DNA of 64,000 nucleotides from Mariniflexile jejuense (GTDB taxonomy: Bacteria > Bacteroidota > Bacteroidia > Flavobacteriales > Flavobacteriaceae): contig NZ_JBHTJI010000001.1 of the NCBI RefSeq assembly GCF_042675665.1, forward strand, positions 1,612,001 through 1,676,000, in the 5' to 3' direction. Every line of letters begins with the position of its first letter. Positions within the stretch are counted from its first letter, which is position 1. Of this stretch, positions 25,672-35,400 are shown in pieces. Made by a program: the position numbers and the translations under genes. The notes under the pieces are model-generated. The model was given only the letters and a program-made list of their open reading frames with translations, was not told the DNA's origin and ran no database searches.

Positions 25672-25676
25672 GGTTT

Positions 25677-26306
25677 CTATTTACTTAAATTTGTTTCAAT
25701 TCCTTCTAAAGCTCCTTCTAAAAGCACTACTTGATTTGCATTTAAAATCTTGTAAGTATTTAATTCTGAAGCGGTTATAACTTCTGAGCCTTTTAAATTG
25801 CGTGACGACAAATATACATTATTATTTGAAGCACCCAACACAAACAAAGATTTTTTGTTTTCTAAGTTTAAAGCCTTTAAAACAGCAGTAAAATTCTTAG
25901 TTTTTGGAGCTTCAAAATTGAAGTCTTCTAACACAACAATTGATTGCTCACCTGCTTTGATACTTAAAGCTGATTTACGTGCTAAACGCTTTAAATTTTT
26001 ATTAAGCTTGAAGCTATAATTTCTTGGTCTTGGACCGAACATACGACCACCACCTTTGAATACACCAGACTTAATACTACCAGCTCTCGCTGTACCAGTT
26101 CCTTTTTGCTTTTTAAGCTTACGAGTACTTCCAGAAATCTCAGCACGCTCTTTAGCTTTGTGAGTTCCTTGTCTTTGGTTTGCTAAATATTGTTTAACAT
26201 CCAAGTATACTGCGTGATTATTAGGCTCTATAGCAAATACATCTTTAGAAAGCTCTGCTTTTCTACCTGTATCTTTTCCGTTTATATCTAAAACTGCTAC
26301 TTTCAT
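25677..26306 (-). CDS. rplD: 50S ribosomal protein L4
   Basis: Large-subunit protein with a long loop lining the exit tunnel; in Escherichia coli it also represses its own S10 operon through a leader RNA. The 209 residues contain the extended loop around KKQKGTGTARAGSIKSGVF and GGGRMFGPRPRNYSFKLNK. It overlaps rplC by one base, so the two are coupled. The hairpin pair upstream of rplC is a candidate target for L4 control, which is an inference. Confidence 0.98.
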   Translation of the reverse strand: MKVAVLDINGKDTGRKAELSKDVFAIEPNNHAVYLDVKQYLANQRQGTHKAKERAEISGSTRKLKKQKGTGTARAGSIKSGVFKGGGRMFGPRPRNYSFKLNKNLKRLARKSALSIKAGEQSIVVLEDFNFEAPKTKNFTAVLKALNLENKKSLFVLGASNNNVYLSSRNLKGSEVITASELNTYKILNANQVVLLEGALEGIETNLSK

Positions 26307-26923
26307 TATTTTCTAATAATTACATAAGAGTTTTTATGTCCAGGCACACAACCTTTAACTACTAACAGATTTTTATCTGCTACTACTTTTAAAACTCTTA
26401 AATTTTCAACTTTTACTGAGTCTCCACCCATTCTACCAGCCATACGAATTCCTTTAAAAACTCTAGCAGGATACGATGCCGCACCAACAGAACCAGGAGC
26501 TCTTAAACGATTATGTTGACCGTGAGTAGCTTGACCTACACCACCAAACCCATGACGTTTAACAACACCTTGGAATCCTTTTCCTTTTGATATCCCAGAG
26601 ATATCAACAAATTCACCTTCAATGAAGTGCTCAACAGTGATTGCATCACCTAATTTGTACTCCTCCTCAAAACCTTTGAATTCTACGATTTTGCGTTTTA
26701 CAGAAGTTCCTGCTTTTTTAGCATGACCTTGGTCAGCTTTAGTAGCACTTTTTTCTGTCGCGTCATCGAAACCTAATTGAACAGCTTTGTAGCCATCAAC
26801 TTCTTCAGTTCTGACTTGGGTAACGATACATGGTCCAGCTTCGATTACTGTACATGGAATGTTTTTTCCATTTTCATCGAAAATGCTGGTCATACCGATT
26901 TTTTTTCCAATTAACCCAGACAT
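26306..26923 (-). CDS. rplC: 50S ribosomal protein L3
   Basis: Early assembly protein reaching to the peptidyl transferase centre. The 205 residues begin MSGLIGKKIGMTSIFDENGK and include the loop GFGGVGQATHGQHNRLRAPG, carrying the usual modified-Gln position (GQ). A 125-bp gap with two hairpins precedes it, the clearest break inside the cluster. Confidence 0.98.
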   Translation of the reverse strand: MSGLIGKKIGMTSIFDENGKNIPCTVIEAGPCIVTQVRTEEVDGYKAVQLGFDDATEKSATKADQGHAKKAGTSVKRKIVEFKGFEEEYKLGDAITVEHFIEGEFVDISGISKGKGFQGVVKRHGFGGVGQATHGQHNRLRAPGSVGAASYPARVFKGIRMAGRMGGDSVKVENLRVLKVVADKNLLVVKGCVPGHKNSYVIIRK

Positions 26924-26955
26924 AATTATTATTTATTTATTATTACTATTTATTT

Positions 26956-27030
26956 AAAAAAAATTCAAGGCTAAAAATACGTTTCAGCCTTGAATTGTAT
27001 TTTACCGTTTTTCCTTAACCATCGTTAAGG
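26956..27030 (-). promoter_or_regulatory. Tandem hairpins between rpsJ and rplC, attenuator-like
   Basis: Reading on the minus strand after the rpsJ stop there is first a 7-bp hairpin (CCTTAAC, 4-nt loop, GTTAAGG; 27013-27030). Next comes an 11-bp hairpin (AATTCAAGGCT with AGCCTTGAATT; 26962-26972 and 26986-26996) followed by six or more T residues, which has the form of an intrinsic terminator. The start of rplC lies about 30 bp further on, with no promoter match between. A terminator inside an otherwise continuous ribosomal cluster suggests attenuation, possibly by L4. Confidence 0.6.
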
Positions 27031-27048
27031 ACATGTTTCTGTTACTAC

Positions 27049-27354
27049 TTACACTTTAATTTCTACTTCAACACCACTTGGTAATTCAAGTTTCATTAAA
27101 GCATCAATTGTTTTTGAAGACGAAGAATAAATATCCAATAAACGCTTGTATGAGCTTAATTGAAATTGTTCTCTAGCCTTTTTATTTACGTGAGGAGAAC
27201 GTAAAACAGTGAAAATTTTCTTGTTTGTTGGTAATGGAATAGGACCTGTTACCACCGCACCTGTACTTTTTACAGTTTTTACAATCTTATCAGCAGACTT
27301 ATCTACCAAATTGTGATCGTAAGATTTTAATTTTATTCTGATTTTTTGACTCAT
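27049..27354 (-). CDS. rpsJ: 30S ribosomal protein S10
   Basis: Small-subunit head protein, also known as NusE in transcription antitermination. The 101 residues contain KIRIKLKSYDHNLVDKSADK, GPIPLPTNKKIFTVLRSPHV and the C-terminal LPSGVEVEIKV. It follows fusA by 11 bp, so here S10 is transcribed with the str genes. The tuf gene usually found between fusA and rpsJ in other phyla is absent. Confidence 0.98.
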   Translation of the reverse strand: MSQKIRIKLKSYDHNLVDKSADKIVKTVKSTGAVVTGPIPLPTNKKIFTVLRSPHVNKKAREQFQLSSYKRLLDIYSSSSKTIDALMKLELPSGVEVEIKV

Positions 27355-27365
27355 TTTCTTAAATT

Positions 27366-29492
27366 TTAAGCTTCAACGCCTTTTGCTGCTTTAATAACTG
27401 CTTCAGATATGTTTGAAGGCGTTTCAGCATAATGTGAAAATTCCATAGTTGATGTTGCACGACCTGATGATAATGTTCTTAATGTAGTTACATAACCAAA
27501 CATTTCAGATAATGGTACGTGTGCTTTTACAGTTTTTGCTCCTGCTCTATCACCCATATCATTTACTTGTCCGCGACGTCTATTTAAATCGCCTACAATG
27601 TCACCCATATTTTCTTCTGGTGTAATAACTTCCAGTTTCATAATAGGTTCCATAATTACAGCTTTTGCTGCTTTTGCTACTGCTTTAAAACCTAATTTAG
27701 CCGCTAATTCAAAAGACAATGCATCCGAATCCACATCATGGTAAGAACCGTCTGTTAATGTTACTTTCATGGCATCAACTTCGTAACCTGCTAATGGACC
27801 ATTTTTCATGGCTGCTTTAAATCCTTTTTCAATAGAAGGGATAAATTCTTTAGGAACGTTACCACCTTTAATTGCAGAAATAAACTCTAAACCTGTTTTA
27901 CCTTCTTCAGCTGGTTCTAAGGTAAATACGATATCAGCAAATTTACCACGACCACCAGATTGTTTTTTGTAAACCTCTCTATGATCAGCTTTACGCGTAA
28001 TAGCTTCTTTGTACTCTACTTGAGGCGCACCTTGGTTTACTTCAACTTTAAATTCACGACGTAAACGGTCAACAATAATATCTAAGTGAAGCTCACCCAT
28101 ACCAGATATGATTGTTTGCCCTGAAGCCTCATCAGTTCTAACTGTAAATGTTGGATCTTCTTCAGCTAACTTTGCTAAAGACATACCTAATTTATCAACA
28201 TCTGCTTTTGTTTTAGGCTCAACTGCGATACCAATTACGGGATCAGGGAAGTTCATAGATTCTAAAACAATAGGATGTTTTTCAGCAGAAAGTGTATCTC
28301 CTGTTTTAATATCTTTAAAACCTACTGCTGCTCCAATATCTCCTGCTTCAATAAAATCGATAGCATTTTGTTTATTAGCATGCATTTGGTAGATACGAGA
28401 AATACGCTCCTTGTTTCCTGAACGGTTGTTCAAAATATAAGAACCTGCATCTAAACGACCTGAGTAAGCACGGAAGAATGCTAAACGACCAACATAAGGA
28501 TCGGTTGCAATTTTGAATGCCAATGCTGCGAAAGGCTCGCTTACAGATGGTTTACGTAATTCTTCTTTTTCTGTATCTGGATTAACACCTACAATACCTT
28601 CTTTATCCATTGGAGAAGGCAAATAACGACATACGGCATCTAATAAGAATTGTACACCTTTATTTTTGAATGATGATCCACAAATCATTGGAATGATAGA
28701 CATATCCATTACAGCAGCTCTAAGCGCAGCATGCACTTCGTCTTCTGTAATTGAATCTTCATCTTCCATATATTTTTCAAGCAAATTTTCATCGTAAGCA
28801 GCAACTTCTTCAATAAGTTTACCACGAAGCATTTTTGCTTCAGCTTTCAATTCTTCTGGAATTTCGATAACATCAAAAGTTGCCCCTTGTGTTTCATCAT
28901 GCCAAACGATTGCTCTGTTTTTTACTAAATCAACAATACCTTTAAAATCGATTTCGTCACCAATGTTTAAAACGATTGGCACCGCGTTAGATTTCAACAT
29001 ATCTTTTACTTGTTGACAAACTTCCATAAAATTAGCCCCTTGACGGTCCATTTTATTTACGAAACCAATACGTGGCACTTTATAGTTATCAGCAAGTCTC
29101 CAGTTAGTTTCAGATTGTGGCTCAACACCATCAACTGCACTAAATAAAAATACCAAACCATCTAAAACACGTAATGAACGATTTACTTCAACAGTAAAAT
29201 CAACGTGACCTGGCGTATCAATAATATTAAAATGGTATGCCATAGCATCTGCAGTTGGCTCTCCATTTTCTCTTGGAAATGTCCACTCACAAGTTGTAGC
29301 AGCCGATGTGATAGTAATACCACGCTCTTGCTCTTGCTCCATCCAGTCCATAGTTGCAGCACCATCGTGCACTTCACCAATTTTATGTGAAACTCCTGTA
29401 TAATAAAGTATACGCTCTGTTGTTGTTGTTTTACCAGCATCAATATGAGCAGCGATACCTATATTTCTTGTATATTTTAAATCTCTTGCCAT
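27366..29492 (-). CDS. fusA: Elongation factor G
   Basis: GTPase that drives translocation. The 708 residues show the G motifs AHIDAGKTTTTE (P-loop, about residues 15-26), the switch I RGIT in QERGITITSAAT, DTPGHVDF and NKMDR. EF-G domains II to V follow, ending in the conserved region with FGYVTTLRTLSSGRATSTME. Lies between rpsG and rpsJ, 6 bp from rpsG. Only one fusA copy is present in the window. Confidence 0.98.
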   Translation of the reverse strand: MARDLKYTRNIGIAAHIDAGKTTTTERILYYTGVSHKIGEVHDGAATMDWMEQEQERGITITSAATTCEWTFPRENGEPTADAMAYHFNIIDTPGHVDFTVEVNRSLRVLDGLVFLFSAVDGVEPQSETNWRLADNYKVPRIGFVNKMDRQGANFMEVCQQVKDMLKSNAVPIVLNIGDEIDFKGIVDLVKNRAIVWHDETQGATFDVIEIPEELKAEAKMLRGKLIEEVAAYDENLLEKYMEDEDSITEDEVHAALRAAVMDMSIIPMICGSSFKNKGVQFLLDAVCRYLPSPMDKEGIVGVNPDTEKEELRKPSVSEPFAALAFKIATDPYVGRLAFFRAYSGRLDAGSYILNNRSGNKERISRIYQMHANKQNAIDFIEAGDIGAAVGFKDIKTGDTLSAEKHPIVLESMNFPDPVIGIAVEPKTKADVDKLGMSLAKLAEEDPTFTVRTDEASGQTIISGMGELHLDIIVDRLRREFKVEVNQGAPQVEYKEAITRKADHREVYKKQSGGRGKFADIVFTLEPAEEGKTGLEFISAIKGGNVPKEFIPSIEKGFKAAMKNGPLAGYEVDAMKVTLTDGSYHDVDSDALSFELAAKLGFKAVAKAAKAVIMEPIMKLEVITPEENMGDIVGDLNRRRGQVNDMGDRAGAKTVKAHVPLSEMFGYVTTLRTLSSGRATSTMEFSHYAETPSNISEAVIKAAKGVEA

Positions 29493-29498
29493 GTCGTA

Positions 29499-29975
29499 TT
29501 AAAATCTAAAGTGAGAGAATGCTTTGTTAGCTTCTGCCATTTTGTGAGTATCAACTCTTTTCTTAACCGCTGCACCTTCTTCTTTAGCTGCTGCTAAAAT
29601 TTCAGAAGCTAAACGTTGCGCCATAGATTTTTCGTTTCTTTTACGTGAATAGCTAATTAACCATTTCATTGCTGTTGAAACTTTACGATCTGGACGAATT
29701 TGCATTGGAATTTGGAATGTTGCACCACCAACACGACGACTACGTACTTCTACGTGAGGCATCACATTTGATAAAGCATCTTTCCATGTTTCTAAAGCTG
29801 TCTTTTCTTCGTTTGTTTTTTTCGACTCTACAATGTCAATCGCATCGTAAAATACTTTAAAAGCCACAGACTTCTTTCCATCCCACATCATCATGTTAAC
29901 GAAACGAGTTACTAACTGATCGTTAAAACGTGGATCTGGCAAAAGCGGTCTCTTTTTTGCTGCTCTTTTTCTCAT
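29499..29975 (-). CDS. rpsG: 30S ribosomal protein S7
   Basis: Primary rRNA-binding protein that nucleates the small-subunit head; in Escherichia coli it represses the str operon. The 158 residues contain LVTRFVNMMMWDGKKSVAFK, RRVGGATFQIPMQIRPDRK and a C-terminal MAEANKAFSHFRF. It is 22 bp downstream of rpsL. Confidence 0.98.
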   Translation of the reverse strand: MRKRAAKKRPLLPDPRFNDQLVTRFVNMMMWDGKKSVAFKVFYDAIDIVESKKTNEEKTALETWKDALSNVMPHVEVRSRRVGGATFQIPMQIRPDRKVSTAMKWLISYSRKRNEKSMAQRLASEILAAAKEEGAAVKKRVDTHKMAEANKAFSHFRF

Positions 29976-29997
29976 GTCTTCTTCTTAAAAGTTTTAA

Positions 29998-30411
29998 TTA
30001 CTTTTTCTTACCTTTTGTTGGAGCTACTGGTGCTTGTCCTGGTTTTGGACGTTTTGCTCCATACTTAGATCTACGTTGTGTTCTACCTGCTACACCTGCT
30101 GTGTCTAAAGCACCACGAACGATATGATATCTAACCCCTGGTAAATCTTTTACTCTTCCACCTCTAACCAATACTATCGAGTGCTCTTGCAGATTGTGAC
30201 CTTCACCTGGGATGTATGCATTTACCTCATTACCATTTGTTAATCTAACACGAGCAACTTTACGCATTGCTGAGTTAGGTTTTTTAGGTGTAGTAGTGTA
30301 AACACGCGTACAAACCCCACGACGTTGTGGACACGAATCTAAAGCAGCCGATTTACTCTTCTTGGTTATTTTGGCTCTTCCTATTCGTACTAATTGTGAA
30401 ATTGTTGGCAT
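29998..30411 (-). CDS. rpsL: 30S ribosomal protein S12
   Basis: Decoding-centre protein, the classic streptomycin-resistance locus. The 137 residues include TPKKPNSAMRKVARVRL and GRVKDLPGVRYHIVRG, where both Lys residues mutated in streptomycin-resistant strains are intact, so a sensitive form is predicted. The basic C-terminal tail (GQAPVAPTKGKKK) is slightly extended. It is the first gene of the 32-gene cluster and has a good promoter upstream. Confidence 0.98.
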   Translation of the reverse strand: MPTISQLVRIGRAKITKKSKSAALDSCPQRRGVCTRVYTTTPKKPNSAMRKVARVRLTNGNEVNAYIPGEGHNLQEHSIVLVRGGRVKDLPGVRYHIVRGALDTAGVAGRTQRRSKYGAKRPKPGQAPVAPTKGKKK

Positions 30412-30436
30412 ATATATTATATATAAATTTAATAAT

Positions 30437-30450
30437 CCTCTTTTAAGAGG
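30437..30450 (-). promoter_or_regulatory. Hairpin at the 5' end of the rpsL transcript
   Basis: A near-perfect palindrome with arms CCTCTT and AAGAGG lies just downstream of the predicted start of transcription and about 25 bp before the ATG. It could protect the 5' end or act in control by S12 or S7; no evidence distinguishes these. Confidence 0.4.
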
Positions 30451-30454
30451 GCTG

Positions 30455-30484
30455 CAAAGGTAGAAATTAAAATGTAAAATTCAA
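30455..30484 (-). promoter_or_regulatory. Promoter of the str-S10-spc cluster
   Basis: On the minus strand TTG (30484-30482), a 19-bp spacer and TACCTTTG (30462-30455): a full match to the Bacteroidota TTG / TAnnTTTG pattern, 44 bp before the rpsL start codon. Confidence 0.78.
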
Positions 30485-30590
30485 ATCCTAATTCATTAAT
30501 TTTCACATCATTTATAATATTTTTTTATTACTAATGTTATTAGTGTAAGTTTTCCGTTAGATTTACATCACAAAACAGCTGTCTTTTATC

Positions 30591-32285
30591 GTGCAAAAAA
30601 CAATAGCTTTATACTTTATTATATATGTATGCGTTTCTGCTAAACTATTTAGCCAAAACTTAAAACTTAGTATTGAAGGTAATAATGCGCTTGAAACAAC
30701 TATTATTAATTCATATGAATACAATAAAACGCATCCTAATTATAGCGCTATCAAAAATGAAATAGATTCACTACAAAAAACACTTTTGAAAGCAGGTTAC
30801 ATTGAAAACGAATTAAACCAAATCGCAAAACTTAACGATTCTGTTTTTTTAGCTCAACTCCATTTAAAAAACAAATATGAATTTATACATATATATTATG
30901 ACAATCTACAAGTTGATTCAAAGCTATTAAATATTGTTTCTGACAAAGTATTTGACACCTATTTTGTTATAGCATTTAACACAATTGAAACTACTTTAAA
31001 CCTTATCAATTTAAAAATTTCAGAAAAAGGATTTCCGTTTTCAAAATTAAAATTATCTAATATTGAAATAACAGACACCAACTATTTAAAAGCTAACCTA
31101 ATAACAACATCAACAAAACAAAAGCGATTAATAAGCGACATTATTATAAAAGGTTACGAAAAATTTCCTCGCTCCTACCTAAAATATTACCTAAAAATTA
31201 AATCGCAACAAACTTTAAACTTAAACGAGATTAAAATAAAAACCGAACGTTTATCTAATTTAAGATTTGCTAGTGAAGTAAAACCTCCCGAAGTCTTATT
31301 TTCTAAAGACTCTACAACCCTGTACTTGTATCTTCAAAAAACCAGAAGTAATACTTTTGATGGCTTTTTAGGTTTTGGAACTAATGAAGATACCAACAAA
31401 ATACAATTTGATGGCTATTTAAATTTAAATCTTACAAATAATTTAAATTATGGTGAATCTTTCAGACTACTCTATAAAAGTGATGAAAACGACCAAAAAA
31501 CATTTGAAACCAACTTAAGTTTACCATATTTGTTTAAATCACCTATTGGATTTGATGTATCTCTACGAATTTTCAAAAAAGATTCAACATTTAACACCGT
31601 TAATCAAGCAGTTAAATTACATTATCAAATAAGCCCTAAGCACAAAGTATATGCAGGAGTTCAATCTATTCAATCAAACAATTTACTAAACACAAACACC
31701 AGCTTAACTGTATTTGATTACAAAACCAATTACACAACATTGGCCTATGAGTTTTTAAACCCACAATCAAGCTCATACATTTTTCCTATTAACTCGAAAT
31801 TTTACATTGAAACGAATTTAGGAAACAGAATTCAAACAAATATTAAGGAAAAACAGTCTCAAATTAGCATTGATGCATTTAAAATATTTAATCTAAATGC
31901 AAAAAACAGTCTTTTTTTTAGGTTGAATAGTGCTTTTTTAACCTCAAATAATTATTTAGAAAATGAATTATTTCGCTTTGGAGGCATAAACTCCATAAGA
32001 GGTTTTGAAGAAAACAGTATATACGCTTCTCTTTTTGGATTAATAAATACTGAGTATAGATATCAATTAAATAACTATATGTACGTTCATACAATAATAG
32101 ATACTGCTTATTTTGAAAATAAAATAACTAATAATCAAGAAAAATTAATTGGATTTGGATTTGGATTTGGAGTTTTAACTAATTCAGGTTTATTAAAATT
32201 TAATTTCGCTAATAGTAAAATTGAGAATACCCCATTTAAGCTGTCTAATTATAAAATACACCTCAGTTTAACCGCTAATTTTTAA
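30591..32285 (+). CDS. Omp85-family outer membrane protein (BamA/TamA-like)
   Basis: A 564-residue outer-membrane protein starting with GTG; no ATG lies near, and the GTG gives a good signal peptide (MQKTIALYFIIYVCVSAKLFSQ). Residues 30-250 would hold POTRA-like repeats (for example GYEKFPRSYLKYYLKIKSQ). From about 255 on the sequence alternates as expected for a beta-barrel. The Omp85 barrel motif is visible in FGGINSIRGFEENS with R470-G471-F472, matching the conserved loop VRGF/Y. The protein is shorter than BamA, so it may be a TamA- or two-partner-like member. Its partner is unknown. It runs divergently from rpsL and is followed, after 117 bp, by a SusC/SusD operon. Confidence 0.8.
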   Translation: MQKTIALYFIIYVCVSAKLFSQNLKLSIEGNNALETTIINSYEYNKTHPNYSAIKNEIDSLQKTLLKAGYIENELNQIAKLNDSVFLAQLHLKNKYEFIHIYYDNLQVDSKLLNIVSDKVFDTYFVIAFNTIETTLNLINLKISEKGFPFSKLKLSNIEITDTNYLKANLITTSTKQKRLISDIIIKGYEKFPRSYLKYYLKIKSQQTLNLNEIKIKTERLSNLRFASEVKPPEVLFSKDSTTLYLYLQKTRSNTFDGFLGFGTNEDTNKIQFDGYLNLNLTNNLNYGESFRLLYKSDENDQKTFETNLSLPYLFKSPIGFDVSLRIFKKDSTFNTVNQAVKLHYQISPKHKVYAGVQSIQSNNLLNTNTSLTVFDYKTNYTTLAYEFLNPQSSSYIFPINSKFYIETNLGNRIQTNIKEKQSQISIDAFKIFNLNAKNSLFFRLNSAFLTSNNYLENELFRFGGINSIRGFEENSIYASLFGLINTEYRYQLNNYMYVHTIIDTAYFENKITNNQEKLIGFGFGFGVLTNSGLLKFNFANSKIENTPFKLSNYKIHLSLTANF

Positions 32286-32402
32286 TTATTTTTTGCCGTT
32301 TTCTTAAAATTTAGAGTAAAACAGTAAATTTTAACCATTATTTATTGTTTTATTAACTTTTTATTATGATTTTTGACATTGACTAATTCAAATAATTATA
32401 AA

Positions 32403-35400
32403 ATGAAAACAAAGTTTAGTGGAATTCTAACGCTACTACTAGCGTTTGTCGTGCAACTAACGTTCGCACAAGAAAAGACAATTTCAGGTACAGTATCAGA
32501 TGGTTCTGGTTTACCGCTTCCTGGAGCAACTGTCTTAGTTAAAGGTACTGCTTCAGGTACATCAACAGATTTCGATGGAAAATATTCAATTAAAGCAAAA
32601 CAAGGGGAAACTCTAGTAATTAGCTTTGTTGGGTATACTACCAAAGAAACAAAAGTTGGTTCATCTAATTTAATTAATGTAACTCTCAGCGAAGATGCTC
32701 AATCTTTAGAAGAAGTTGTGATCACTGCCTTTGGAACTCAAAGACAAGCTAGATCTCTTAGTTACGCAGCTACAAAAGTAACTAGTGAAGAACTTACTGA
32801 AGTCTCAACTGGCAATCCATTACAAAGTTTGTCTGGTAAAGTAGCAGGTGTTGACATTTCATCTCCTGCACAACCAGGTGCTTCAACAAAGGTTATATTT
32901 AGAGGTATTAGCTCTATTACTGGATCAAACTCTCCTCTATACATTATAGATGGATCTCCTATTCTTGACACCAATAGAAGTAGTATTGGGTCAACAAGTT
33001 CATTTGATGCTGGTTCTGGTCTTAATGACATAGATCCAAATAACATTGAAAGTATAAACTTTTTAAAAGGTGCAGCAGCAACTTCACTTTATGGTTCTAG
33101 GGGAGCTAATGGGGTAATTGTAATCAACACTAAAAGAGGTAAAAATAAGTTAAAAGTGAATGTTTCGTCAAGTATAGACTTACAGGAAGTTGCCCGTGTA
33201 CCTCATTTTCAACAAGAATTTGGAACTGGTTGGGCAGGTGTTTCTTATTCTAATGTTCAAGGTGAAGGATCTACTGCTCAAAGTAATGAAAACGGTTCTT
33301 GGGGACCAGCCTTCAACGGTTTAGTTAAACCATGGAGTAGAATTATTAATAATCAACAATTGATTAAGGCTTATATCCCTTTGGAAAATAATGTAAGAGA
33401 TTTTTATAACCGCGGTTATTCCTATAATAATTCAATAGGAATAAGTGGTAGCAATGAGAACTCAGATGTATCTTTTACTTTTTCACGTGTTGATACAGAC
33501 GGGGTTATCCCATCAGACCAAGATTCGTTCACAAAAAACAACTTTGGAATTAACGCTGGGACTGGAAGTGATAAATTCAAAGCTAGGTTTAGTGCAAATT
33601 ATGGTCATATAAAACAAGGTGCTGTACCTACTGGTCAAGGTGATGATGCAAGTTTCGGAAAATCATTAATTCAAGAAATGATACAAATGCCTAATGATGT
33701 TAGTATCGTAGATATGAAAGATTTATCTTCACTTTGGAATACTCCTAGTTATTTTTATACACCTTATGCTTCAAATCCCTACATTACTTTAGCTAGCAAT
33801 GTGGTAGATATTGAAAAAGACAGGTTTTATGGAAATGCTAATTTCACTTACTTATTTAATGATAAATTTTCTGCTACTTATCAGTTGAGTACAGATATAG
33901 ATAACCAAACAGTGAAAAGGTATGGATCTATTATAGAATATGTGCCTGGTTCTCCCCAAGATTTGGCAAATGCAAACGGAGTTGTAGGTGGTGTACAAGA
34001 AGCAAAGTATACTTCAAGACAATTTGATACCTATTTTAATCTAAATTATAATGCGAAAATTAATGATAAATTATCTATTAATGCGCTACTTGGTGTCAAT
34101 TTCAATGAAACTAATTCGGATGTATTGGGTGTTACTGTGACAGATTTAGATTTACCTGATTACTATGAATTATCAAATTCAGCTAGTACACCAACTATAT
34201 CACAAAGTAATGCTGTAAAACGCGTTTTTGGTGCTTACAGTCAAGTTGAATTAGGTTATCTAGAAAAATATTATTTAACACTAACTGCTAGAAATGATTC
34301 ATCATCGTCACTTCCCTTTGAAAAGAATAGCTATTTCTATCCTTCAGCTTCATTTGCAGCAATTTTAGCGGATAATAATACTGTTTTTTCAAAACTTAGA
34401 TTAGGTTGGGCTAGAATTGGTAATGATACAGGTGCTTATCAAATATTTGCTACAGCTGGACAATCAACAAACGCAGCTTATTATGGAAGTATTACTTATC
34501 CTTTTGGAGGTGTAAATGGTTATGAAATATTTGGAAGAATTGAAAATCAAAGTTTAAAACCTGAAATTACTGATGAGATTGAAATTGGGACTGAAACAAG
34601 GCTTTTTAATAATAGAATTAACCTTGATTTCACTTACTACAATCGAAAAACAAAAGATTTAATTGTAGACTCTCCTGTAGCCAGTTCTACTGGTTATAGT
34701 ACAGTTACAGGTAATTTCGTTGATCTAACAAATAAAGGTGTAGAAATATCATTAGGTATAAAACCAATTGTTACAGATAGTTTTACTTGGGATGCTACTT
34801 TTACTTTTACAAAAAACATGAGTAATGTAGATAAAGTTCGAATTGAAGCAACTGAAGGCGAAACCAGTAAAATACTGATTTACAACGCTTATGACACGAA
34901 TTTCTATGCTGAGGAAGGCAAACCTTTAGGTGTGTTTTATACACCAACACCAGACAAAACTGATACTGGAGAATATATAGCTAATCCAGATACAGGTTAT
35001 TATACTTACAGCGGACAAGAAGGTTACGCAGGTACATCTCAAAGAGATTTTATTCTTGGTTTTAAAAACACATTTAAATATAAAAACTTTAGATTGTCTA
35101 TGGGCTTAGATTGGAAACAAGGAGGTCAAATGTACTCATATACAAAAAGATTAAGTTATTTTGTTGGTAATGCCGTAGAAACCACATACAACGGAAGAAA
35201 TCCTTTTATTATACCAAACTCTGTAGTGTCTGATGGTGCTGGTGGTTATGTTGAAAACACAACTCCTGTTGCTTATGATGATGTTACAGCTTTCTATAAT
35301 GATTCTCAAAATGCAGCAATTGAAGGAGAACATATAATTAACAAAACTTTTGTTAGACTAAGAGATTTATCGTTATCTTATTCTGTACCAACAAGCCTTG

